Below, one piece after another: positions 6,001-10,310 of a stretch of DNA of 12,650 bases. The DNA comes from JAUICS01 sp964384335 (GTDB lineage Bacteria > Pseudomonadota > Alphaproteobacteria > Micavibrionales > Micavibrionaceae). Location of the stretch: NCBI GenBank assembly GCA_964384335.1, contig CAYLKN010000045.1, forward strand, positions 1 through 12,650. Direction: 5' to 3'. Within the stretch, counting starts at the first letter, position 1, and every line of letters begins with the position of its first letter. The notes beneath the pieces are model-generated. The model was not told the DNA's origin. It saw only the letters and a program-made list of their open reading frames with translations, and made no database searches. Both the position numbers and the translations under genes were made by a program.

Positions 6001-8432
6001 AAGTTGAAAACGCAGGGCTTATACGCAGCCTGTTTGCGCTTGACAAAGACGAAGGTGCAGATCCGCATGTTGACGGGTTTACGGTTGAAAACATAATCAG
6101 GTTGATTGACAGCACCGCGCTGACCGTCGATGAAGCCCAGGAGATGGCCGATCAGATTGAATACGGGCGCCTGGAAGGGGAAACACTGGACAGTATGATC
6201 CTTCATGTTGATTCCGGGGTCTTTTCGGACGGAGAGGCCGTTGCATTGATAAGGGCAATAGCCGATGGCGGTTTAAATGCAACAAGCGCAAACAATCTGT
6301 TAAGCCTTTACAATGATTCAACTCTCACAGATTTACAGGCCGGACGCCTGATTATGATGGCGGATGCCGGCAATGAAAGTGCAAACGCCATAATCGATGC
6401 TCTTCATGGCGGTAACATCGGTGTGGAAACGGCCATGGCCATGGAAAGTGTTGTCACATCAGGCAATCTGGATAACACGCAGGTTGAAAACATTCTTCAA
6501 AAAGTAGAAAACGGCATACTGGCCGGTGCTCAGGTTGACGGACTCACCCAGTTTTACAGTACATCTGCAATCACCGACGTTGAATATTCGGCCATACTGG
6601 AAGCCATTGATGACGGCATAATCACCCCGGACTATTTTTCAAAGCTTGCGTCTCTTTCAACTTCAGGCGGCAGTGGGCAAGCTCTGACCACAAAAATTAT
6701 CCAGAGTTTTGCCGCCGGTGAAATTAATGCGCTTTCCAGTGAACCGATTATGGATATGGCTTTATCAGAATCCACATGGATAGATAACGCGGACGATCTT
6801 ATCACCGCCTATATTAATGATGTGTCCGCGGACGGTTATGTTTACGCGCGACTGGCTCAGGAAATAATGCAGCAAACCCAGCTTTCAGACGGAGAGGTGG
6901 ATAATCTCACCGTTTCAGTTGAAAGCGGCTTTATTTACGAATCAACGGCGTTGCGCTTACTTATGAAGCTCAACAACAACACAATGTCCTCAGCCCAGGT
7001 ATCAAGCATTATAAACGATGCCTCTTCACAGGCCCAGGGTCCGGCCGCCATTGATGCCAACGTTGCAGATGTCAATGCCTTTAACAACCAGTTGAATGCC
7101 GACCTTACCGCACTGACTGACTCCGTAACGGCAAACGATATAATGATCCAGATCAATTCCGAAGGGCTTTTAAATCAGAACACGGTTACAGATCTGATCA
7201 ATGCGGGTTTTGGGATGCCCGCAAAAGCCGCGCTGGTTTCTGATCTTTCCAATGGAACCTTAAATCCCGTGCTTTTTGAAAATATCATGGCGCTTAATAG
7301 TGCCGGAACGCTTGAGGACCAAACCATTGATAATATTATGCAGCTTCAGGAAACAGGAAATCTTGCATATGAAAACATTAACATGTTTACAGAGTATGTT
7401 GGAAACTCGCAGATGTCAGATACCGTATTCAATAAAATCCTCCGTGCGATGGACAGCGGAAATCTTGGCGAGTCCACAGCCATGGATATCGGTTATCAGA
7501 TAACCCAGAACGGATTAAACAATACCCAAAACAATGCCGTTCTGGATAAAATCGAAACCGGAGATCTGGATGAAATGTATGCCCTCGACATATTTGAAGC
7601 GGCGGGGCAGGGAGGTCTGAATGCGAACTCGGTTCTTGATCTCACCGATTTTCTGATTGCCGGAACATTGTCCGATACAACGTTACAGGGAACAATGTAT
7701 CTTGTAAGTGAAGGCGAGCTTGACGGCAATACGCTCAATTCCGTGTTCACGATGGTCGATAATGCACAGCTGACTGCAGAGAGGGCAGTTCATTTTATGG
7801 ATCATATCGTAAACGGAAAACTCTCGGCCACAGATGCGGAATCCCTGATCAGTTCCTTCAATTCTTCCAATATCAATGCTGACGGGCTGGGAGACTTTAT
7901 TGACGGTCTTGAAAACGGAAATATTGATCCGGCAAACGCACATGAAATGATTTATGCCATTGAAAGTGCAACTGTCAGTGATGCCAGTTTTGAGACCTTA
8001 TTTGATCTTATCGACAATCAAAACAGTCTTGATGATGACACAGCCGCCGACCTTATGAGTGAAGTTGCTGAAGGGGACATTGATACCGCAAGCGCCGAAG
8101 CTTTGATCAGTGACGTTAATGATGGTAATATATCCCAACAGGCTGCCGAATTTGTAATCGACAGTATTGTCACCGGCCACACAATCCAGCAGGAGATAAA
8201 TACCTTGCTTGCCAACATCAACTCCGAAGTCAACACCGCCCTGGAACAGATAGCCAATGCCCAGGAGCCTGCAATACAGGCCGACTGGACCCAGGAAGTC
8301 AAGGATATGGTCAGTGACTTTGCACAGATTAACGATCCCCTTTCCGGCAACCTGCCTGATCCTGACGGTGATACTTTCGCCCTCGACATCCCCGATGAAA
8401 ATATGGACGATATTACTGGAAATGTTCTTTAA
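1..8432 (+). CDS. Giant modular repeat protein, probable type I-secreted adhesin (5' end outside window)
   Basis: The frame is open from the first bases (first full codon at 3) to TAA at 8430-8432. The Met codon at 9 is internal, because the same peptide recurs mid-protein in an exact 55-bp DNA repeat. Order of parts: helical repeats 1-415, C-type-lectin-like domain 416-558, helical repeats 559-1326, probable beta-sandwich 1327-1437, two cadherin-like domains 1438-1635, helical linker 1636-1732, second lectin-like domain 1733-1868, helical 17-residue repeats 1869-2740, acidic tail to 2807. I found no cysteine and no RTX nonapeptide (GGxGxDxxx); the chain is rich in Asp, Glu, Asn, Ser and Thr. 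The last residues (DDITGNVL) are acidic then hydrophobic, as in many uncleaved type I signals. The stop overlaps the exporter start (TAATG), which makes it the probable substrate of that exporter. Role inferred: surface adhesion or glycan recognition. The domain calls for lectin and cadherin folds are fairly firm; the function is inference. Confidence 0.9.
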   Translation, partial: TAMLDLVTNNDATFIQIETLLDFQIADNKPYGTDDEALNEFIALVNDNTLTGQEAADIYTQLADPDVAPATAEAIHDALAATDTNDQLSPQGALDLASVVADATNTVIDNTFAQDLLNGLTQVTFRDDDIRKIIYVAQEGEPYPGAAEDFFNYMSSEMGAGVVAVDRVGDLLVDLTDSLTAQETGSVNDLNATQLAEIGNALNSVYLTNSASAEFSELINEMQAGKISPDAMTNLFVTYDQDNGNTFLHGDLAQVNSFLDSQTPGTELTSMMDAWSQALAEDYISTLTAKDMLDFIPDDLSLSQVETLSNIAGSEPYANAVDDVVSRIKTGSFSDPGEAVTLLNDIHNASEMTTQIAQDLIDAYDKGYDFDEMQAFLTTLNGSDLDSTQAQAIMDYLTDVAIPAAQAQTIINTNPSNLAYNPESGNFYQYVASAENYNTAQSNAASMSLYGENGHLATITSGSENNTIDALINDRSNRTFLGGSDEANEGTWKWIDGAEAGQVFYDSGAGIGYENFVAGEPNNDTGSYNALVMRSGGKWEDGALNSGNVSEYVVEFDGAAVLSGFAATNTALDSAPETDLVGQLVGHLGTNLTADQVVEILSLVQTHGSLDANEMVSILADAEAGTPITFATLAQFLDIPAGDLAGSDKALLLEGISDGHFTDAELTDLMTVVTNGEPYSGAFQEFVDLINTSPVTGSEATDILVQLSDTNVEEDTARAIHDAIADDGLTAQNALDLATIGASDNLLLNDVSIQNLLTSFTRPVVQNEEILTVIDMAQNGEPYSGAVNDLISYYNDGSLFDGSIDGVRGLFETLTSDANSGSRQISLQTAENVATNGQDAFNDFNSLAGHVVNGHISDDALNNIALSKSNAGNGFGASEVSAFDNFVTANAPNSGMYSMIDSVAQALVQNDINGGQATAMLDLVTNNDATFIQIDQLAGYFTGTKPYTDAIGEFITLIDNASDTAVAEDIVDLYALLQDTDISEAAAEALHNVYVNPGISLQNALDLATMAADENNPRITGEVIIDIAAARNNNMDNTLLDQFMTVANSGTEPYTGALIEIADLLGSATSFANATAYIDILNDLGDAAISAAEGQAIVTAMKDGHFGNHFEVPAFTQALIDGGGAPYGTFVDDVINALSTSSYFDGTDADQFVLGVTAVQTSTQLDQGDIENLVHILTNGDANEVQTVIRLANYLDDGGRDTDAMDFVKTFSSDLRNGEFGDSATALEIANTLGDINGEAMNNSFYPDIVANSFTLPYPGALTTVGSIDPLVMDNSQKAEFFEKMYDPNVTETEAQSILGLAGQSDIDGSDLIVMITDVANDTVQNIDFAGMNEVILDKPGSGPTSQVYDIDNFSVNSSTIIRFESYAEMNIDFYRMELLDASNNVLHTINLPTPGATQWDEVTVDLGTHFTGEVVSMRLFMDDKFSKSGRIRNFEVFANNPPTVTSADVFAVGEDQISGSSVFTVTADDIDSASVVYAVTGGSGSGLFTIDSATGVITLDGSLDAETQNVFTLEVDISDGINTVTEALTITIDDVNEFSPTIQTGQTFDIDENISAGASVGTVIADDSDLTDSISFAISGGNTDGAFDIDVNTGEITTLTELDFENIGSYTLTIEVTDGTNTTTETVDVTVNDTLDIPSNIETLIIGGETTQVHIDVVSGFETVAGDLGLSQKILDNLAEQTLSVDTVNTLTSAYGSTITSSGLNSILSFIKNYEDTATSGLINVTQIEASMAGLQYSTDTGNFYLYVSAPADQDAAETNAASLDIAGETGFLATITTIEENDFISGIAGSNYIFVGGNYNQAEDAFSWGYGPEAGQEIIFTNWDGGTAPVAPADGESIFIQPDGTWDVGDTFALASNYVVEFDGDAIFAKLHDAMSNVAFATILIEDLASGDLNETAADQFISLIDNDGLNANIAADILQKTQTGRISYGNINIFMNMVATLSVSAAAAVLMMEKVFAGELNIENMNFMIEYANASSGSETIFDNVVNFIDQNDGANEVENAGLIRSLFALDKDEGADPHVDGFTVENIIRLIDSTALTVDEAQEMADQIEYGRLEGETLDSMILHVDSGVFSDGEAVALIRAIADGGLNATSANNLLSLYNDSTLTDLQAGRLIMMADAGNESANAIIDALHGGNIGVETAMAMESVVTSGNLDNTQVENILQKVENGILAGAQVDGLTQFYSTSAITDVEYSAILEAIDDGIITPDYFSKLASLSTSGGSGQALTTKIIQSFAAGEINALSSEPIMDMALSESTWIDNADDLITAYINDVSADGYVYARLAQEIMQQTQLSDGEVDNLTVSVESGFIYESTALRLLMKLNNNTMSSAQVSSIINDASSQAQGPAAIDANVADVNAFNNQLNADLTALTDSVTANDIMIQINSEGLLNQNTVTDLINAGFGMPAKAALVSDLSNGTLNPVLFENIMALNSAGTLEDQTIDNIMQLQETGNLAYENINMFTEYVGNSQMSDTVFNKILRAMDSGNLGESTAMDIGYQITQNGLNNTQNNAVLDKIETGDLDEMYALDIFEAAGQGGLNANSVLDLTDFLIAGTLSDTTLQGTMYLVSEGELDGNTLNSVFTMVDNAQLTAERAVHFMDHIVNGKLSATDAESLISSFNSSNINADGLGDFIDGLENGNIDPANAHEMIYAIESATVSDASFETLFDLIDNQNSLDDDTAADLMSEVAEGDIDTASAEALISDVNDGNISQQAAEFVIDSIVTGHTIQQEINTLLANINSEVNTALEQIANAQEPAIQADWTQEVKDMVSDFAQINDPLSGNLPDPDGDTFALDIPDENMDDITGNVL
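90..425 (+). repeat. A module 1 (about 112 residues) of the N-terminal helical region
   Basis: Residues 28-139 run from one PY turn to the next. Shared landmarks with the other A modules are PYxxxxxALxEFIxLV at the start, then a unit with ATAEAIHDAL, then a unit ending ALDLA, then a 17-residue helix leading to the next EPY turn. The pattern is clear by eye in three copies. I do not recognise it as a named domain. Confidence 0.75.
426..947 (+). repeat. B module 1 (about 174 residues)
   Basis: Residues 140-313 start with GEPYPGAAEDFFNYM and run to the next EPY turn. The second half aligns with B module 2: AGKISPDAMTNL here against NGHISDDALNNI there, then MMDAWSQALAEDYIS against MIDSVAQALVQNDIN, then DMLDF against AMLDL. 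The copies are diverged but collinear. Confidence 0.65.
1254..1682 (+). other. C-type-lectin-like domain 1 with an EPN motif
   Basis: Residues about 416-558 of the giant protein. Landmarks in order: GNFYQYV opening strand, GHLATITSGSEN (the usual helix and loop before the core), FLGGSDE followed by WKWIDG (the WIGL-like core), GEPNND with Glu518-Pro519-Asn520, then Trp537-Glu538-Asp539, and the closing strand YVVEFDG. In animal C-type lectins EPN plus a WND motif binds calcium and mannose-type sugars; here the second motif is WED. There are no disulfide cysteines, which is common in bacterial members. Sugar binding is inference. Confidence 0.85.
2034..2345 (+). repeat. A module 2 (about 104 residues)
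   Basis: Residues 676-779 begin at NGEPYSGAFQEFVDLI and contain ARAIHDAI and NALDLATIG, matching A modules 1 and 3. It divides cleanly into 17-residue units over most of its length, with one 19-residue unit. Confidence 0.75.
2346..2837 (+). repeat. B module 2 (about 164 residues)
   Basis: Residues 780-943 begin at GEPYSGAVNDLISYY and end just before TKPYTDA. It is collinear with B module 1 and contains the second copy of the exact 55-bp repeat near its end. Modules A2-B2 together form a unit of about 270 residues that matches A1-B1. Confidence 0.65.
2752..2806 (+). repeat. Exact 55-bp direct repeat, copy 2
   Basis: This copy is identical to bases 1-55. It lies at residues about 915-933, just ahead of the third A module. 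All other repeats in this gene are similar in protein but diverged in DNA, so exact identity points to recent duplication or gene conversion within the gene. Confidence 0.95.
2838..3158 (+). repeat. A module 3 (about 107 residues)
   Basis: Residues 944-1050 begin at TKPYTDAIGEFITLI and contain AEALHNVY and NALDLATMA, then reach the next turn TEPYTGA. It follows B module 2 directly, so the array reads A2-B2-A3. The following B part is shorter and no longer aligns well by eye. Confidence 0.7.
3987..4319 (+). other. Probable beta-sandwich (jelly-roll-like) domain
   Basis: Residues about 1327-1437 break the helical pattern. The stretch is made of alternating strands (for example STIIRFESYAEM, DFYRMELLDASNN, WDEVTVDLG, VSMRLFMDD, RIRNFEVFA), in the style of carbohydrate-binding or galactose-binding-like modules. 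It sits directly in front of the cadherin-like pair. The fold is inferred from strand pattern only; I cannot name the family. Confidence 0.45.
4320..4619 (+). other. Cadherin-like domain 1
   Basis: Residues about 1438-1537. Features of the family: NNPPTVTS start, VGED after the first strand, FTIDSATGVITL, then LDAETQNVFTLEVDISDG and the closing linker DDVNEF. The DxNE-type linker and LDxE-type motif are the usual calcium ligands between tandem cadherin repeats. Confidence 0.85.
4620..4913 (+). other. Cadherin-like domain 2
   Basis: Residues about 1538-1635. It has FDIDENISAGASVGTV, FDIDVNTGEITT, LDFENIGSYTLTIEVTDG and ends at VNDTLD. Tandem with domain 1, so a calcium-rigidified two-domain rod is likely. 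The end linker (VNDT) is less complete than the DDVNE of domain 1. Confidence 0.88.
5205..5612 (+). other. C-type-lectin-like domain 2, calcium site degenerate
   Basis: Residues about 1733-1868. It shares with domain 1 the opening GNFYLYV, the FLATITTIEEN stretch, the FVGGNY core and the closing YVVEFDG. The place where domain 1 has EPN reads GTAPVAPADGES, and the WED position reads WDV. So the fold seems kept while the classical sugar and calcium residues are gone. Confidence 0.75.
5658..7007 (+). repeat. 17-residue helical repeat array, block 1 (26 units)
   Basis: Residues 1884-2333 divide into 26 consecutive units: 21 of exactly 17 residues, three of 18, one of 25 and one of 14. Consensus: hydrophobic at 1 and 5 (often 2), Gly at 8 in 14 of 26, Leu or Ile at 10, Ala or another small or hydrophobic residue at 15. 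A typical unit is ILEAIDDGIITPDYFSK. The pattern suggests one helix of about 12 residues and a short turn per unit. The DNA is diverged between units, so the array is old. Confidence 0.85.
7233..8204 (+). repeat. 17-residue helical repeat array, block 2 (19 units)
   Basis: Residues 2409-2732 divide without gaps into 19 units, 18 of them exactly 17 residues and one of 18. Gly is at position 8 in 13 of 19. Examples: ILRAMDSGNLGESTAMD, FIDGLENGNIDPANAHE, LISDVNDGNISQQAAEF. It follows block 1 after an irregular spacer of about 75 residues (2334-2408) and ends just before the C-terminal tail that should carry the export signal. Confidence 0.88.
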
Positions 8433-10162
8433 TGACTGCCGAAACCATTGTAAATACACCCTCATCTGAGCAAACAACAGACAATCCCAAAAAATTCATC
8501 AGGCACATTGTAAAACAGGACGGCCTTTTCCTCACGGATCATGTGCTTATCGCCCTGGCCACACTCACAATGTCCTTTTTGTCTCTGAGTGTTCCAATCA
8601 TGACACTTCAGGTCTATGACCGGATTCTTTCCAACCCGGATGGCGGAACCCTGCCAATTTTGCTTGGCGGCGTAATCGTCGCGCTGCTTATCGAGGGCCT
8701 GATCCGCATAGGCCGAAGCTATCTTGTGGCCAATGCAAACGCGATCTTTGAACACAAAATGAACTGCAAGGTGTTTTTTCATACTATCCACTCGGACTTT
8801 TCCAAAATACCGAATTTCGACCCCGGAATCCATTTGCAGAAACTGGCTTCCGTCAACGGAATTAAGGATGATTTTACCGGCGGGAATTTTGTTGCCGCGT
8901 GTGAAACATTCCTTTTACCTGTTTTTTTCATACTTCTGATTTACATTGCAGGGTGGCTGACGCTTGTGCCGCTTGTGATCGTAAGCCTTTATATCGCGCT
9001 TGCCCTTTCTATCAGTTTTAAATTGAAGGATGCGATTGAGATCAGGGACGAGCATGATGAAAAACGCTACAGCTTTCTTGTTAACACTCTGAGCGGAATT
9101 CATTCCATAAAAGCATTCGCCAATGAAAAGCTTTTTGAGCGAAAATATGAAAAACTAAAGGAGGATATGGGCATGGCACAGTATCGCGTTGCCATACTGA
9201 ACTCCTCCATCGCCAACCTGGGGAGTATTTTCTCCGGCATTATGACATTTGCAGTTGTCAGCTGCGGCGCATATCTGGTTATCAACGGATCCCTTACCAC
9301 AGGAAGTCTGATTGCAACAATCGTTATAAACGGGCGTATCCTGCAACCCATACAAAAAATTGTGCAAAGTTATATCAAAAAGCGGGAGTCGATACATTCA
9401 TACAAGGAACTTGCAGACCTTTTGTCCATGCCGACTGACAGGCCGACAAATGACCTTTATAACGACATGGCAACGGGCGGCAGTCTGAAATCAGAGCCGG
9501 AAGGCAGGCTGGAAGTAAAGGCAATGTCTTTTCGTTACGCAGGTGAGGACAATTACCTCTTTCATAACCTTGATCTTAAACTGAATCCCGGGACAATGAT
9601 TGGTGTCAAAGGTGATTTTGGGGCGGGAAAATCGACCTTGATGAAGCTGTTTTGCGGAGTTTATCCCCCTGAGAAAGGGGAAATTCTCGTGGACGGGTAT
9701 CCTGTTAACCAGTACGCCCAGAAAGAACTTCCCATGCATGTGGGTCTTGTTGAAAGCCGGGGCGTTCTTTTCCGGGGAACAATACGGGACAATATAACCC
9801 GCTTTGGCCTTACGCCTGATGACCAGGCACAGGAGGCAGCGGCAATGCTTGATCTCAACAGTGAAATCATCAAACTGCCCTCCGGTTTCGATACTATGCT
9901 GAGCGGTAAAGCCGGCGATTCTGTACAGCCTGATTTAAGACAAAGGATAGCCATTGCCAGAACGCTGGCAACCAGACCGAAACTGATATTGTTTGACGAA
10001 CCGAACCTTGATCTGGATTTTGAAAGCTACAATGTTCTTTTTCGCCTGCTCGCTAGACTTAAAGGCAATGTAACAATTGTTCTGGTTTCCGGCGACAGAA
10101 ACCTGAACTCGATCTGCGATGAATATTATACAATTCAGGGAGGAACACTAACCAAAGTATAG
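8432..10162 (+). CDS. Type I secretion ABC exporter, short form, degenerate nucleotide-binding domain
   Basis: Inner-membrane half exporter of 576 residues, expected to energise export of the giant protein. It has about 35 cytosolic residues, then a six-helix membrane domain (about 37-305, with TLQVYDRIL typical of PrtD/LapB-type exporters), then an ATPase domain from about 358. No C39-like domain is present. Seen motifs: Walker A GDFGAGKST (Lys400) and Walker B LILFDE (Asp522, Glu523) are intact. The Q-loop has Glu441-Ser442 where Pro-Gln is usual. The signature reads VQPDL (498-502) instead of LSGGQ although the following RQRIAIAR is normal. The H-loop reads VSGDR with Gly554 in place of His. 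The ATG overlaps the upstream stop (TAATG) and has only a weak GGA 11 bases upstream, so translation is probably coupled. The frame is intact, so this is not a frameshifted pseudogene. Probably one half of a heterodimer with the next exporter. Confidence 0.92.
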   Translation: MTAETIVNTPSSEQTTDNPKKFIRHIVKQDGLFLTDHVLIALATLTMSFLSLSVPIMTLQVYDRILSNPDGGTLPILLGGVIVALLIEGLIRIGRSYLVANANAIFEHKMNCKVFFHTIHSDFSKIPNFDPGIHLQKLASVNGIKDDFTGGNFVAACETFLLPVFFILLIYIAGWLTLVPLVIVSLYIALALSISFKLKDAIEIRDEHDEKRYSFLVNTLSGIHSIKAFANEKLFERKYEKLKEDMGMAQYRVAILNSSIANLGSIFSGIMTFAVVSCGAYLVINGSLTTGSLIATIVINGRILQPIQKIVQSYIKKRESIHSYKELADLLSMPTDRPTNDLYNDMATGGSLKSEPEGRLEVKAMSFRYAGEDNYLFHNLDLKLNPGTMIGVKGDFGAGKSTLMKLFCGVYPPEKGEILVDGYPVNQYAQKELPMHVGLVESRGVLFRGTIRDNITRFGLTPDDQAQEAAAMLDLNSEIIKLPSGFDTMLSGKAGDSVQPDLRQRIAIARTLATRPKLILFDEPNLDLDFESYNVLFRLLARLKGNVTIVLVSGDRNLNSICDEYYTIQGGTLTKV

Positions 10163-10192
10163 TATTATAATTCTTATTGTTTTTTTATAATA
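10163..10192 (+). terminator. Weak AT-only hairpin after the first exporter gene
   Basis: TATTATAA at 10163-10170 pairs with TTATAATA at 10185-10192, with a 14-base loop that includes part of a T run. It begins right after the stop codon. The stem has no G-C pairs, so it would be a poor intrinsic terminator. It could equally be chance in AT-rich DNA. Confidence 0.25.
10186..10191 (+). promoter_or_regulatory. Possible -10 box (TATAAT) in the gap
   Basis: A perfect TATAAT lies 120 bases before the second exporter start. No good -35 is visible at 16-18 bases upstream (TATTAT at 17). It overlaps the right arm of the AT hairpin. The call rests on this box and on the gap itself, the only break between the coupled gene pairs. 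Confidence 0.25.
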
Positions 10193-10234
10193 TTAGTATT
10201 GTATGCTCGTGCTATTCTTAAAATCACTTTTAAA

Positions 10235-10283
10235 CTATCTGGGCCTATCTAATCTTTATCTACTTTAATCGGGTTTAATCGGG
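10235..10283 (+). promoter_or_regulatory. Direct repeats phased at about one helical turn, possible regulator sites
   Basis: CTATCT occurs at 10235 and 10245, TTATCT at 10256, and TTTAATCGGG is repeated exactly in tandem at 10264-10273 and 10274-10283. Spacing is 10-11 bp throughout, which puts the boxes on one face of the helix, as for response-regulator dimers bound to direct repeats. A 6-bp palindrome (TTAAAA-tcac-TTTTAA) lies just upstream at 10218-10233. No regulator is encoded in the window. Confidence 0.35.
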
Positions 10284-10310
10284 ATCTGATTTTCAAACCG
10301 GGACAATGCC

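Noticed and set aside
7998..8477. Reverse-strand open frames over the end of the giant gene and start of the exporter
   Set aside because: They cross the coupled stop/start of two well-supported genes and have no recognisable domain.
10306..10308. ATG at 10306 as the second exporter start
   Set aside because: It is out of frame with the exporter and its frame ends after a short run; TTG 10311 or ATG 10317 are the in-frame choices.
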